Positions 29,995 through 40,823 of a stretch of 64,000 nucleotides of DNA are shown piece by piece (positions within the stretch are counted from its first letter, which is position 1; each line of letters opens with the position of its first letter). Under the pieces are notes generated by a model. It was given only the letters and a program-made list of their open reading frames with translations. It was not told the origin of the DNA and searched no databases. The stretch is from Paludibacteraceae bacterium (GTDB lineage Bacteria; Bacteroidota; Bacteroidia; Bacteroidales; Paludibacteraceae), in contig CAJOFU010000003.1 of assembly GCA_905233935.1 (NCBI GenBank), positions 55,699 to 119,698 on the forward strand. Direction: 5' to 3'. Both the position numbers and the translations under genes were made by a program.

Positions 29995-31110
29995 TTACAT
30001 AAATACTATACTTAATCCGATGGACGAGAAATTGTCCACGCTTCGGAACATGCCATACGGGCAGTTACCGTGGTAGGCACGCACGCCGGCAGCTATTCGA
30101 GAGAAGTAGCCGTCGTAGTGCGGCATGTTGTATCGTGCTCCGACGAATACGCTGTAAGTGAAACGTCTCGGGTCGGCTTTCGCTTCACGCGGACTATCGG
30201 CGTGTGTTGTTTCGGCCAACGAGTAGCCGTAACGTGCGCGGTTACGCACCTCGGCGGAAACAATCGCTTGAAAGCCGTGCGGACTACATGATGACTGATA
30301 TTGATATTGCAGCCACATCTCAAACGGTAGTCCACTTGGACCATAGCGTTCAGGCAGACCATTCGGATTGAGATGTACAGGCTGGTTGGAGGCTATATTA
30401 TTCACATCGCCATCGCGGCTGTCGATGAAATACCAACCTTGTTTGGGATTGAGCAGAACCAATACGCCAACGCGGAACGTATGCGTCTGTGTATATCGGT
30501 CTTCGGGTTCGTTGAGCGTTACATCTAACTCGGCATAGTTGTAGCTGACATTCACGCGGCGCAACGCATAACCTTTGTCGGCTCGTTGCAGAACCATCTC
30601 ATCGCCTATATGCGTCGATTCATGCTTGAAGGGACAGAACTGAATACTATAGTTCCTCAAGAACGGCACTTTCTCATCGCCCTGAAGGCGATGCAGGAAC
30701 GTAAAAGTCGGCACAGCTACGCGGTAATCGGTGTTTACCACCGGCGAGGTAGTATGCTCGGATATATCCATCCAGAGGTGTGCACTGGCTGTCTGTGATA
30801 TGTTCAATCCGAAACGACGATCTTGGAGATCCATAGTCCACACACTGATCCGCGCACCAAACACAGCGAACATCTGTACACTATATTTCGAAGGTGATCC
30901 GCCATAGTTCGTTTCAGGAGCAAAAGATACTGCTCCCAAATCCGCGCGCATGAAGTCAGGATGCTGATCGGCATACAGTGAGTGACCGTACTGGGTGTAA
31001 TGAAACCACTTCCCTGCTCTGTATGCTACGGAATCGGGCACAAGATCTGCAGCGCTGCTTGCAACAGACAGCGCCAAACATGCAAGCAATATCAAGGTTT
31101 GTCTTTTCAT
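29995..31110 (-). CDS. Putative outer-membrane beta-barrel protein (possibly DUF1207-like)
   Basis: Signal peptide MKRQTLILLACLALSVASSAAD; alternating aromatic strands. Confidence 0.5.
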   Translation of the reverse strand: MKRQTLILLACLALSVASSAADLVPDSVAYRAGKWFHYTQYGHSLYADQHPDFMRADLGAVSFAPETNYGGSPSKYSVQMFAVFGARISVWTMDLQDRRFGLNISQTASAHLWMDISEHTTSPVVNTDYRVAVPTFTFLHRLQGDEKVPFLRNYSIQFCPFKHESTHIGDEMVLQRADKGYALRRVNVSYNYAELDVTLNEPEDRYTQTHTFRVGVLVLLNPKQGWYFIDSRDGDVNNIASNQPVHLNPNGLPERYGPSGLPFEMWLQYQYQSSCSPHGFQAIVSAEVRNRARYGYSLAETTHADSPREAKADPRRFTYSVFVGARYNMPHYDGYFSRIAAGVRAYHGNCPYGMFRSVDNFSSIGLSIVFM

Positions 31111-32048
31111 AGGCGGGAGGATTGAATATAGGTTGCAAGATATTCTTGTTCTGGTTGTCCGGGGGTAGGATGCCACTCTACTTTATTCATCACGCCAAGC
31201 GCGTACATATCCATCACCGAAGAGTACCCAGAACGGCAGATGATACGCTCCGCGCCAAGCAAATAGGCCGCCAGATGAGCGTCATCCAGCCATGGCGCAA
31301 TGGTTACCAAGCCATGCTTGATTACCGTTGGCGGTTCATGCATTTTGCCACGAACAATGAGAACGGTCTCATCGGCATTTTCGTAGTGGCGAATGATATC
31401 CTGTTCAAACATAGTACGCTGTGGTTCCAGGCCAGAGAGCACGGCAACTACCCTAAATGTGGAATTGGGAGTAAATGATTTTCCGGCAAATCGTGACAAT
31501 ATACCGATAAACTTGGCATTGTCAGGCAGAACAGCAGGATGCGACAACCTGCCAGCCATAGCCGGTTGCTGCTCGTCGGGAATCCAGCATTCGTCGAAGC
31601 GGTTGATAATACGCTTATGCCAACGTGCTACTAATGGCTCAAGCCAACGCCATGGATACGGCAATGCTATCGTGAGTTGGTGGGTCATATAAATGCAATG
31701 TGTCTTGGTGTTGTATAGCCCGAAACGGTTGTCGGATATAACCTCGTCAATCTGTTCGTAAAGCAGGTAACCGGCGAGCATCTGATGATCACGTATAGCA
31801 GCGTGTATAATTTGCGGCAAAGCACGAAGCATTGCAAATACCTGTCTGCGCCCTGTGCTATAGCATAGGTTCAACGGAGCCAACGGCAAAACCGGAAGAG
31901 TAGGAAAATGTTTGCGCAGCAGAGTAAGCGATTCTCCGTCACCGCCAAGCACAACCTCATGCCCCTCAGCCTGCAGTCGCTCAATGAGCGGCACACAGCG
32001 CGAAGCATGACCTAATCCCCAGTTCAACGGTGCTACAAGTATGCGCAT
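31107..32048 (-). CDS. Glycosyltransferase (GT28/MurG-like C-terminal fold)
   Basis: MRILVAPLNWGLGHASRCVPLIERL, ERIICRSGYSSVMDMYALG. Confidence 0.8.
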   Translation of the reverse strand: MRILVAPLNWGLGHASRCVPLIERLQAEGHEVVLGGDGESLTLLRKHFPTLPVLPLAPLNLCYSTGRRQVFAMLRALPQIIHAAIRDHQMLAGYLLYEQIDEVISDNRFGLYNTKTHCIYMTHQLTIALPYPWRWLEPLVARWHKRIINRFDECWIPDEQQPAMAGRLSHPAVLPDNAKFIGILSRFAGKSFTPNSTFRVVAVLSGLEPQRTMFEQDIIRHYENADETVLIVRGKMHEPPTVIKHGLVTIAPWLDDAHLAAYLLGAERIICRSGYSSVMDMYALGVMNKVEWHPTPGQPEQEYLATYIQSSRL

Positions 32049-32076
32049 AATCTGTCGTGTTTCGTCAAAAATCGTG

Positions 32077-32084
32077 CAAAGATA
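32077..32084 (-). promoter_or_regulatory. -7 element TATCTTTG of the GT gene
   Basis: CAAAGATA on + strand. Confidence 0.6.
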
Positions 32085-32190
32085 CAACTTTTTTTTGAAA
32101 TATGCAAGAGCAAACTGTTTTTCTGTGCACGAATTGGCTTGCAAAAGACAAAAAAATGCACACATCCTTGCATAATTCAAAAATTTGTTG

Positions 32191-32198
32191 TATCTTTG
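32191..32198 (+). promoter_or_regulatory. -7 element TATCTTTG of xseA
   Basis: TTTGTTGTATCTTTGC. Confidence 0.6.
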
Positions 32199-32232
32199 CA
32201 CCAAAATTTGAATTACAACCTATACACCCTTT

Positions 32233-33387
32233 ATGAACTCACTATCTCTCTCCGAATTGTGCGCAGTGCTGGATGAACATATTCAGCAGTCGTTTCCTGA
32301 CACATATTGGGTGCGTGCGGAGATAGCGCAACTTACTGACCGTGGTCACTGCTATCTTGAACTCGTGGACAAGAGCGAGCGGGGTATCTTTGCCGCGAAG
32401 ATGCGTGCCACATGCTGGAGCGGCACATGGCAACTCATCTCTGCGTACTTCCAGCAGGAGACAGGCAAACGCCCTGAACCCGGGATGCAAGTACTCGTTG
32501 AGGTCAGTGTGGATTTTCATCCGGTGTATGGTTTGAGCCTGAACATACAGAACATTGACCCCTCTTTCACTCTCGGCGATCTTGCCCGCCAACGTCAACT
32601 TACCTTGCAGCAACTGGAGAAAGACGGAGTGTTAGAGATGAACAAGTCGCTACCCCTACCTACTGTCATTCGTTACATAGCTGTCATATCAGCCGAATCT
32701 GCAGCCGGTTATGGTGATTTCTGCCACCAGTTGCAAGACAATCAGTATAATCTCCGTTTCACCACACAACTCTTCCCTGCTACGATGCAGGGCGAAAGTG
32801 CGGTGCGTTCGATCATTTCGGCACTCAATACTATCGCCGAAAATGCCGATGACTTCGATTGCGTGGCAATCATTCGCGGAGGCGGTGCTACAACCGATCT
32901 CACATGCTTTGACACCTACGAACTGGCATCACATTGTGCACAGTTTCCTCTACCGATCTTCTCCGGAATAGGTCACACACGCGACGTGAGCATTGTGGAT
33001 ATCGTTGTTCACTCGTCGCTCAAGACTCCGACAGCCGTTGCCGAGGCATTGATTGACCACAATGCGCGCCAACTCGTTCGTATTGATGAACTGCGCCAAC
33101 GCTTGTCGCGTATTGCCACGCAGATGGTTGCCGTACGCAGGCAACAGATCGAGCAACTGCGTCTCACTCTGCAATATACCATCAGCAATACGTTGCAGAA
33201 AGAGCGTAACCGCTTGCAGATGTTCAGTCAGGCAATAGCACTCCATTCGCCCGAACAGATATTCAAGAAAGGTTATTCCCTTACTCTTTGCGATGGCAAA
33301 CCTGTTCGTCACGCAGCCGATATCCCGCAAGGCAAAACTATCACCACCGTTCTTGCCGATGGTGAATTAACATCTGTAGTCCAATAA
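32233..33387 (+). CDS. xseA: Exodeoxyribonuclease VII large subunit
   Basis: YWVRAEIAQLTDRGHCYLELVDK, IIRGGGATTDLTCFD, FSGIGHTRDVSIVD. Confidence 0.94.
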   Translation: MNSLSLSELCAVLDEHIQQSFPDTYWVRAEIAQLTDRGHCYLELVDKSERGIFAAKMRATCWSGTWQLISAYFQQETGKRPEPGMQVLVEVSVDFHPVYGLSLNIQNIDPSFTLGDLARQRQLTLQQLEKDGVLEMNKSLPLPTVIRYIAVISAESAAGYGDFCHQLQDNQYNLRFTTQLFPATMQGESAVRSIISALNTIAENADDFDCVAIIRGGGATTDLTCFDTYELASHCAQFPLPIFSGIGHTRDVSIVDIVVHSSLKTPTAVAEALIDHNARQLVRIDELRQRLSRIATQMVAVRRQQIEQLRLTLQYTISNTLQKERNRLQMFSQAIALHSPEQIFKKGYSLTLCDGKPVRHAADIPQGKTITTVLADGELTSVVQ

Positions 33388-33402
33388 GGGAGCGTAGAAG
33401 GT

Positions 33403-34323
33403 TTATTTTGTCATCCGCTGGCGTAGATGCTCCTGATAGTAGCGGATATTCACAGCCTGCTGACGCGCATCAGATGAGCGAAGAGCATCGAAACAGGCGA
33501 TGGCATTGGTGCATGCCATATAAGCCTGAGCAAGTTCTCCAAGAATCTCGTACGTAACAGCACAGTTAGCCGCCGCGTAGGCTTCGGATTTCTTATCCGG
33601 TTGCTGTTGCGACCATGCGTCAATAGCCTGTTGCCATTGGCGGCGAGTGAAGTAATACATGCCTTGATCGCCATTACCCAAGTCGTACAAATAGCGGTCT
33701 GCAGTCTCAATAGCCGGCATGAACCTCGAGGCAAACCGTTCGCCTGCATAGATATACATCTCATCGCGTGCTTCATCTGTCGATGGCAAAGCTGCGACAG
33801 CCTCGGCACAAGACTCTGCCTCGTTTTCCCAATATAATGTATCGGAATATACAAGTGTACGCGAGCGTAATTCTCCGTTGGATGCATTGTGGAAGAATAA
33901 CGTCCAATGCGAGGCTGCTATTCCTTGGGTGTATGCGTAGAACGTCTCATTATCCGTTTCAAAACATTCGGTAGCAGGATGAACAATCAGTTGGTTGAGC
34001 ACAGCCAATGCATCGCTGTGGTAGAGGGTCATTAGCGAATCTGCCTGCGCGTTGCTTAGCTGTTGCTTGCGATAGAGGCTGGCGGAATTATTCTGAGAAG
34101 TCTCTAATACAGAAGGCAGATAATCTGAACCTTCCAAACTCTCCGAGGCAGCCATCAGTGTGTAGAACGAGCCTGATGGAGCATCGGGATGCGCTACAGT
34201 ATTGTTTACTAGTAGCAGTTCACTTATATGATCCGGCAAAACAATCTCCGCAGGGTGAGTGATCTCAATCGTCGTATGCCACTGCTGCGCATGAAGAGAA
34301 ACTACTACTGCAAGCAATAGCAT
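33403..34323 (-). CDS. Secreted protein resembling DUF6340 family
   Basis: Signal-like MLLLAVVVSLHAQ; HPAEIVLPDHISELLLVNNTV; TPR-like C-term. Confidence 0.6.
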   Translation of the reverse strand: MLLLAVVVSLHAQQWHTTIEITHPAEIVLPDHISELLLVNNTVAHPDAPSGSFYTLMAASESLEGSDYLPSVLETSQNNSASLYRKQQLSNAQADSLMTLYHSDALAVLNQLIVHPATECFETDNETFYAYTQGIAASHWTLFFHNASNGELRSRTLVYSDTLYWENEAESCAEAVAALPSTDEARDEMYIYAGERFASRFMPAIETADRYLYDLGNGDQGMYYFTRRQWQQAIDAWSQQQPDKKSEAYAAANCAVTYEILGELAQAYMACTNAIACFDALRSSDARQQAVNIRYYQEHLRQRMTK

Positions 34324-34332
34324 TATGGCTAT

Positions 34333-34381
34333 CGACTTTCGATTATTGTCTTTCGACTTTCGACTTTCGACTTTCGACTCT
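34333..34381. repeat. Seven-heptad array CGACTTT between the rRNA methyltransferase and DUF6340-like genes
   Basis: CGACTTT CGATTAT TGTCTTT CGACTTT CGACTTT CGACTTT CGACTCT. Confidence 0.95.
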
Positions 34382-34382
34382 A

Positions 34383-35726
34383 TTACAGATTGCGTATGCG
34401 CCATTCGTTCGGGTAGAGATTATTGCAGCGTGAGCCGACGTTCTTGACGAAGCCGAGCGGTACGCCATGGTAAGTAACGAGCAATAAGCCGAGCGGCAGG
34501 TTGGCTATCGGCAATGCCTCGGTGCGCAAGAACGCCAACGCGTTATCCAGATTGAGCTCGAGTTGCGGGAAAGCCTCCATGCGTATGGCTTTTGACATGC
34601 TCAGACTGTGTTGCGGTGCGAAATGTTTGCCACGTTCCTCTGCCAAACCGAAACCAAGAGAGATACAGAGGAAGCGAGTGCTCATATAGTCAATCAGATC
34701 CCTGTACTTCATCGGGTAGGCGGTGATGAAACGGTCGAGCTGGCGTAGAGCCCACTGATCAGGCTCACTGAGCCACGATCGAACGAGTTGTTCGTCGTCG
34801 GCAGTGATAGGAGTGCTGTTGGGTTTCTTGGGATGACGAATGCGGAAAGGTGAGAACTCACGGCGACGCTTACGCAATACGCACAGGTAGAATCCCTCAC
34901 CACGCACGAGATGCGGGTAGCAGTGGTAACCGGCTATGCTCTCCACGATACCCCACGAAGGGTCGAGACTGAGCGGCAGGATGTCTGCGCCGAGCTCATC
35001 GGCAATCCACAGAGCGTTCTCCTCGCACTCATGGCGGTTGAACGTGCAAGTGGAATAGATGAGTATGCCGCCGGGTTTGAGGGCATCCCACGCGTCTCGC
35101 AGGATAGAACGCTGACGCTCCACACACATTCGCACGTTACGCATCGACCATTCGGCTATAGCCTGCTCGTCCTTGCGGAACATTCCTTCACCGGAGCATG
35201 GCGCATCAACCAGCATGCAGTCGAAGGCTTTTGGCATCGCTTCGCTGAATAGTTCGGGAGCATTATGCGTGACGACTGTGTTGCCGTTACCCCACTTCTG
35301 GATATTCTCCGAGAGAATAAACACGCGCTGACGCACAACCTCGTTGGCAACGAGCAGACCTTGTGCACCGAGATATTGACTGATGAGTGTAGATTTGCCG
35401 CCGGGAGCAGCGCAGAGATCAAGCACGATGCTATCCTCACTAACATACTGCTCCAACGCACGTTCGATGAGCATCGACGATGCCTCTTGTACGTAATAGC
35501 AGCCAGCGTGCATCAAGGGGTCGAGAGTGAACTGCGGACGCTCAGACAAATAGTAGCCGTCGTAGTGCCATGGCACCTCGTCTATATCCGCATCGAAGGA
35601 GAGTTCGTCAATCTTGTCATTGAGGCGGATAGAAGTCACCGGCTCTTGCTCCAACGCATGAAAGAGTTGAGGCGCCTGCGCACCCAACTGCTGTTGCATC
35701 ATATCTACAAATTCGACCGGTAACAT
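34383..35726 (-). CDS. rRNA cytosine-C5-methyltransferase (RsmF/NOL1-NOP2-Sun)
   Basis: VLDLCAAPGGKSTLI, VDAPCSGEGMFRKD, YSTCTFNRHECE. Confidence 0.93.
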   Translation of the reverse strand: MLPVEFVDMMQQQLGAQAPQLFHALEQEPVTSIRLNDKIDELSFDADIDEVPWHYDGYYLSERPQFTLDPLMHAGCYYVQEASSMLIERALEQYVSEDSIVLDLCAAPGGKSTLISQYLGAQGLLVANEVVRQRVFILSENIQKWGNGNTVVTHNAPELFSEAMPKAFDCMLVDAPCSGEGMFRKDEQAIAEWSMRNVRMCVERQRSILRDAWDALKPGGILIYSTCTFNRHECEENALWIADELGADILPLSLDPSWGIVESIAGYHCYPHLVRGEGFYLCVLRKRRREFSPFRIRHPKKPNSTPITADDEQLVRSWLSEPDQWALRQLDRFITAYPMKYRDLIDYMSTRFLCISLGFGLAEERGKHFAPQHSLSMSKAIRMEAFPQLELNLDNALAFLRTEALPIANLPLGLLLVTYHGVPLGFVKNVGSRCNNLYPNEWRIRNL

Positions 35727-35748
35727 CGCATTTTTGCCAATTTCGCTA

Positions 35749-35756
35749 CAAAGTTA
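35749..35756 (-). promoter_or_regulatory. -7 element TAACTTTG
   Basis: CAAAGTTA on + strand, divergent with 35820. Confidence 0.55.
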
Positions 35757-35819
35757 CAGATTTTTTTTCATTTTTGCAAAAAAAAATGCAAATAATTATG
35801 ATTTTTCATTTTTTTTTTG

Positions 35820-35827
35820 TAACTTTG
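35820..35827 (+). promoter_or_regulatory. -7 element TAACTTTG of uvrD/pcrA
   Basis: TTTTTTTTGTAACTTTG. Confidence 0.6.
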
Positions 35828-35856
35828 TGGCGTCAATGTGTGCAAAAGCCTACAAA

Positions 35857-38172
35857 ATGCAGTTTATAGATGAGCTAAACGAGAGTCAACGGGCAGCGGT
35901 ATCCTACAACGATGGTCCACTGCTGGTGATAGCCGGAGCAGGCTCCGGCAAGACGCGTGTGCTCACCTATAAGATTGCGTACTTGCTCACACAAGGAATC
36001 CCCGCCGGACATATACTCGCCCTGACGTTCACCAATAAAGCTGCACGAGAGATGAAGCAACGTATCATCCATCTTGTGGGCGAAGAGGTCGGCAGGTATC
36101 TGTGGATGGGAACGTTCCATAGTATATGCGCGCGCATATTACGTGCAGAGGCAGAACATGTAGGTTTTACGCGAGACTTCACAATCTACGACCAAGCCGA
36201 CCAGAAAAGTCTTGTGAAGAAGATCGTCAAAGAGTTGCAACTCGATGACAAGATCTACAAGTCAAATATGGTGCTGGCGCGCATCAGTTCGGCAAAGGCG
36301 AACTTCATCGATCCTGAAGCGTATGCTCAGAGTGATTCGTATGCAAAGATCGACCGTTTGGAGCGCTTGTATAAGATGGCGAGTGTGTATTCGGAGTACA
36401 ATCGTCGCCTTAGGGCAGCGAATGCGATGGACTTTGACGACCTACTGATGTACACTGTGCTGTTGCTCAACAACAACCCCGAGGTGCGCCAACGTTATCA
36501 GCAACGGTTCTGGCACGTACTTGTGGATGAGTACCAAGATACCAACCACACGCAATATCTGATTGTCAAACTCCTCGCTGAACCACAGAACCATATATGC
36601 GTAGTGGGCGATGATGCGCAGAGCATATATAGTTTTCGCGGGGCAACCATCGAAAATATCCTCACATTCCAGAATGGCTATACGGGTGCCAAACTCTTCA
36701 AACTTGAACGCAACTACCGCTCCACGCAGAATATTGTCAATGCTGCTAATAGTCTGATCCACAAGAACAAAGGGCAAATATATAAAGAGGTTTATTCAGA
36801 AAAAGAGGTTGGGGAACGGCTGTATCTGACCGGCTATAGTAGCGACCGTGAGGAGAGTTCGGCTATCGCCAAGCAGATCATGAGCATGCACAAACTCAAT
36901 CATCGCGACTATGAGCAGATAGCTATCCTTTACCGCACGAATGCACAAAGCCGTAACCTCGAGGAAGAGATGCGCAAGCTCGGTATCCCGTACCGTATAT
37001 ACGGCGGTATGAGTTTCTATCAGCGTAAGGAGATTAGGGATGCCATTGCGTACTTCCGTCTGGCAGCCAACAGTAGCGATGATGAGGCACTGGAGCGCAT
37101 AGTGAATGTACCCAAACGGGGTATAGGTGACACAACCGTTACCCGTGTGCGTGAAGCCGCTTTGCGCGAGAACGTACCGATGTTGCGTGTAATGCAGTCA
37201 CCGCAGGTATATGCTGCGGAGATAGCTGCCGCTACACAAAAGAAGTTGCAGGCGTTTGCTGAGAAGATCGGGCTCTTTGCTGAGAAAATGCAGGAGATGA
37301 ACGCTTTTGAGTTTGCTCAACTCGTACTCAATCAGTCGGGAATGATGGCAGATGCAGCCATCGACACGACTGCTGAAGGTATTGACCGTAAGGGCAACTT
37401 GGAAGAATTGCTCAGTGGTATACGTCAGTACGTTGAAGACCGCACACAGCAAGGCGAGGATACAAGTATAACGGACTTTGTACATGAGGTGAGTCTGCTG
37501 ACTGACCAAGACGAAAACTCCGATGACTCCGTAGCACGCATCACGATGATGACTGTGCATTCTGCTAAGGGGTTGGAGTTTCCCGTAGTGTTCATCGCAG
37601 GCTTGGAAGAGAATCTGTTTCCCTCAACGTACTGTCAGACAGAGAGCGAACTGGAAGAGGAACGCCGACTGCTTTACGTAGCCATCACACGAGCCGAACA
37701 GGAGTGTTACCTCACGTATGCTTCTTCCCGCTGGCGAAACGGACAACTGAGTTTCAGTAATCCCTCGCGATTCCTCAAGGACATTGACCGGCAATATATC
37801 CAGCAACTCAGTGCACCGAGCAAAGAACCCTCACCATGGAACGACCCGCCGCGCACATGGTACGGAGGTGAACTGCTATCCGATCCTACTGAACGGTATA
37901 TACCTCACGCCAATGCACCCAAAACGCCGATAACTCCGACAACGGTGTCATCGAGAAACTTAAAAGCCACCACAGGGCTCAAACCCAGGACTCCACAGCA
38001 GGCTATCGCTACCGAGTGGAACACGGGCGATAGGATTGAGCATAAGGTGTTCGGCAAAGGAACCATTCTGCGTGTGTATCGCGAGAACGACAATGACAAG
38101 ATTGAGATAGAGTTTGACACCAAAGGCACAAAAACATTGTTGTTGGCATACGCAAAGTTAGATAGGATTTAA
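35857..38172 (+). CDS. UvrD/PcrA-type ATP-dependent DNA helicase
   Basis: LNESQRAAVSYNDGPLLVIAGAGSGKTRVLTYKIAYLL, VDEYQDTN, VGDDAQSIYSFRGA, TVHSAKGLEF. Confidence 0.96.
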   Translation: MQFIDELNESQRAAVSYNDGPLLVIAGAGSGKTRVLTYKIAYLLTQGIPAGHILALTFTNKAAREMKQRIIHLVGEEVGRYLWMGTFHSICARILRAEAEHVGFTRDFTIYDQADQKSLVKKIVKELQLDDKIYKSNMVLARISSAKANFIDPEAYAQSDSYAKIDRLERLYKMASVYSEYNRRLRAANAMDFDDLLMYTVLLLNNNPEVRQRYQQRFWHVLVDEYQDTNHTQYLIVKLLAEPQNHICVVGDDAQSIYSFRGATIENILTFQNGYTGAKLFKLERNYRSTQNIVNAANSLIHKNKGQIYKEVYSEKEVGERLYLTGYSSDREESSAIAKQIMSMHKLNHRDYEQIAILYRTNAQSRNLEEEMRKLGIPYRIYGGMSFYQRKEIRDAIAYFRLAANSSDDEALERIVNVPKRGIGDTTVTRVREAALRENVPMLRVMQSPQVYAAEIAAATQKKLQAFAEKIGLFAEKMQEMNAFEFAQLVLNQSGMMADAAIDTTAEGIDRKGNLEELLSGIRQYVEDRTQQGEDTSITDFVHEVSLLTDQDENSDDSVARITMMTVHSAKGLEFPVVFIAGLEENLFPSTYCQTESELEEERRLLYVAITRAEQECYLTYASSRWRNGQLSFSNPSRFLKDIDRQYIQQLSAPSKEPSPWNDPPRTWYGGELLSDPTERYIPHANAPKTPITPTTVSSRNLKATTGLKPRTPQQAIATEWNTGDRIEHKVFGKGTILRVYRENDNDKIEIEFDTKGTKTLLLAYAKLDRI

Positions 38173-38185
38173 ACTTAAAACTAAT

Positions 38186-38893
38186 ATGGAATACAAACGA
38201 ATCTTACTGAAACTCTCTGGTGAGAGTCTGCAAGGCAAGCAGGGTTTTGGTATTGATACCGAACGTCTGCACGAGTACACCGAACAAATCAAATCCATTG
38301 CCCAGCAAGGAGTACAGGTGGCTATCGTCATCGGCGGTGGCAATATCTTCCGTGGTCTTAGTGGCTCGAAGCGAGGCTTCGACCGTGTGAAGGGCGATCA
38401 GATGGGAATGCTCGCAACCTGCATCAACGCGCTCGCATTGGCAAGTGCATTTGAGGCAATCGACCAGCCTGTTCGTGTGCTGACAAGTATCTGCATGGAA
38501 CCTATCGGTAACTACTACAGCCCCGACAAAGCCAAGCGGTTATTGAACAAAGGCAATGTGGTCATCCTTGCCGGAGGTACAGGCAGCCCGTATTTCACTA
38601 CCGACACCGGTTCGTCGCTCCGTGCTCTGGAGATACAAGCTGACGTAATGCTCAAAGGTACACGTGTGGACGGTATATACACCGCTGACCCCGAGAAAGA
38701 CCCTACAGCAACAAAGTTCGAGACTATCACCTACGACGAGGTTATCCGCCGTGGACTGAAAGTCATGGATCAGACAGCCACCGTCATGTGCAAAGAGAAC
38801 GGAATGCCGATCTATGTGTTCAACATGGACGTACCCGGCAATCTTGGCAAAGTAATGAACGGAGAGAAGATAGGTACATTAGTTACACCGTAA
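38186..38893 (+). CDS. pyrH: UMP kinase
   Basis: YKRILLKLSGESLQG, VIGGGNIFRG, VDGIYTADPEKDP. Confidence 0.97.
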   Translation: MEYKRILLKLSGESLQGKQGFGIDTERLHEYTEQIKSIAQQGVQVAIVIGGGNIFRGLSGSKRGFDRVKGDQMGMLATCINALALASAFEAIDQPVRVLTSICMEPIGNYYSPDKAKRLLNKGNVVILAGGTGSPYFTTDTGSSLRALEIQADVMLKGTRVDGIYTADPEKDPTATKFETITYDEVIRRGLKVMDQTATVMCKENGMPIYVFNMDVPGNLGKVMNGEKIGTLVTP

Positions 38894-38903
38894 CACTAAC
38901 AGC

Positions 38904-38923
38904 ATCCGCCATTCCTGGCGGAT
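38904..38923. repeat. Small hairpin ATCCGCCA-TTCC-TGGCGGAT in pyrH-frr gap
   Basis: Perfect 8-bp stem, 4-nt loop. Confidence 0.85.
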
Positions 38924-38939
38924 ATAAACACTACATATT

Positions 38940-39500
38940 ATGATCGAAGCAAAACAAATCCTCAACGAGGCGGAAGAGTCGATGCAGGCAGCAGTACTCT
39001 TCCTTGACGATGCTTTGGCACATATTCGTGCCGGAAAAGCCAGCCCGCGAATCCTCGATGCTATTCGCGTTGATTACTACGGCACTATGTCGCCACTCGC
39101 GAACGTAGCTACCATCACAACGCCCGATGCACGCACCATCTCCATCCAGCCATGGGAGAAGAAGATTATCGGTGACATCGAACGCGCCATCATCAACTCA
39201 AACATCGGTCTTGCACCGAACAACAACGGTGAGACAATCCGTCTTATCCTGCCGCCGCTGACCGAGGAACGTCGTCAGCAACTTGCCAAGCAGTGTAAGG
39301 GCGAGGCTGAGAACGCCAAGGTTAGTATCCGCAACGCACGCCGCGATGCTATCGAGACCTTGAAAAAGCAGGTCAAAGAAGGTATGCCGGAAGATGCAGA
39401 GAAAGATGCCGAAAGTGAGGCGCAAAAACTTCATGACAAGTACATCCGTCAAATTGACGACGTATATGCCAAGAAAGAGAAAGAGATCATGACCGTCTAA
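38940..39500 (+). CDS. frr: Ribosome recycling factor
   Basis: [54 protein letters not shown]. Confidence 0.97.
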   Translation: MIEAKQILNEAEESMQAAVLFLDDALAHIRAGKASPRILDAIRVDYYGTMSPLANVATITTPDARTISIQPWEKKIIGDIERAIINSNIGLAPNNNGETIRLILPPLTEERRQQLAKQCKGEAENAKVSIRNARRDAIETLKKQVKEGMPEDAEKDAESEAQKLHDKYIRQIDDVYAKKEKEIMTV

Positions 39501-39505
39501 ACAAC

Positions 39506-39535
39506 ATCAACCCGTTTCAGCTGAAGCGGGTTGAT
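39506..39535. terminator. Intrinsic terminator after frr (possibly bidirectional)
   Basis: ATCAACCCG ... CGGGTTGAT 9-bp stem with TTCAGCTGAA core. Confidence 0.8.
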
Positions 39536-39564
39536 TGTTTATAACAAGGTGAAATTTAACCTAA

Positions 39565-39915
39565 CTACTTACCTAATCCATCAAGCAGACCTTCGATAGC
39601 ACCACCGAGTTCTATGAATGATTCGTGCAGACCCTGGGTGTTCTCATCAAAGGTGTGTTTGGCGAACTGCGCAAGGCAACGACCTTTGAGTTTTCCGATC
39701 TCGAGAATCTGTTCGTCGGTGTAATCGTAACGGTCAATAGTTTGGCAAATCTCGGAGTAATGCATGGCTGCATCATCCCAATCAGCATCCGACCAACGGT
39801 CAGACTTCTGTTCGATACGATCAGTGAACTTTTGCAGATCGTCCATCGCCGACTGCGAGGGGTTGCAAGCTGCAAACAGCAGACTCAGCAACATAATAGG
39901 GAGGAAACGTTTCAT
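39565..39915 (-). CDS. Small lipoprotein, unknown function
   Basis: MKRFLPIMLLSLLFAACNPS lipobox. Confidence 0.75.
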   Translation of the reverse strand: MKRFLPIMLLSLLFAACNPSQSAMDDLQKFTDRIEQKSDRWSDADWDDAAMHYSEICQTIDRYDYTDEQILEIGKLKGRCLAQFAKHTFDENTQGLHESFIELGGAIEGLLDGLGK

Positions 39916-39941
39916 AAGATTTGTTATTTGTTATTGATGTT

Positions 39942-40823
39942 TTATGCGAGAACATATAGCCCGCCATGTACGATACGAATGCGTATATCTTTGGGCATAG
40001 TGGCGGGGCTGCCGTCGATGTGAAACGGTGCTTTGCGCTCGCGTACAAGGGTTATGTCGTTGGCACGGATGGTGTGCATCAGTGGGCTGCGGTCGATGTT
40101 TCCGGCAAAAAGCCGTATGGCCAGCGGCAGTGCACCGAGAATCGCGTGTCGGGACATCATCATGATATCCATTTGTCCGTCTTGCAGGTCAGCGCGTGGC
40201 GCAATGAGTGCACCGTAGCCCCATTGGTTGGCGTTGGCTATGGTGACGAGGAACGCCTTGTGCGTCTCGTCGATGCCCTCACCTACCACGTGATACGACT
40301 CCGAATGATAGGTAAATGCTAACCCAAGAATATTCTTGAGATAGGTCATGAACCCTCGCGTAGTGCTGCTTGCAAAATGATCGGCAATAACGGCATCAAA
40401 CCCTGCACCACAAGTACTTACGAACAGTTCATCGTTCGCCAAACCGTAATCAATAGGCGTCGGCTGAGCGTAGTTCAGCCGCTCAATAGCTGCTTTGATG
40501 TTGATAGGAATATGCAGGTGTCTGGCAAATCCGTTTCCGCTACCCATGGGCAGAATACCGATGGCAGTACGTGTATCGCGCACGCCACGTGCTACTTCGT
40601 TGAGTGTCCCGTCACCACCAACGGATACCACGGCATCAAAACCCCGCTGCACGAATTGTTGCGCCAACTCAGTAGCGTGCCCGGCGTACTCGGTATAGAT
40701 GATCTCCGGTTGCCATTGGTTCAGATCGAGCGTGCGCATAATGAGTTCAGGCAGCGAATGCTTGGCGTGCTGCGTACCCTTGGCTCCGGAAATGGGATTG
40801 ATGATGAATGCTATGGTTTTCAT
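39942..40823 (-). CDS. Diacylglycerol kinase family lipid kinase
   Basis: IINPISGAKGT, VSVGGDGTLNEVARG, PMGSGNGFARHL. Confidence 0.92.
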   Translation of the reverse strand: MKTIAFIINPISGAKGTQHAKHSLPELIMRTLDLNQWQPEIIYTEYAGHATELAQQFVQRGFDAVVSVGGDGTLNEVARGVRDTRTAIGILPMGSGNGFARHLHIPINIKAAIERLNYAQPTPIDYGLANDELFVSTCGAGFDAVIADHFASSTTRGFMTYLKNILGLAFTYHSESYHVVGEGIDETHKAFLVTIANANQWGYGALIAPRADLQDGQMDIMMMSRHAILGALPLAIRLFAGNIDRSPLMHTIRANDITLVRERKAPFHIDGSPATMPKDIRIRIVHGGLYVLA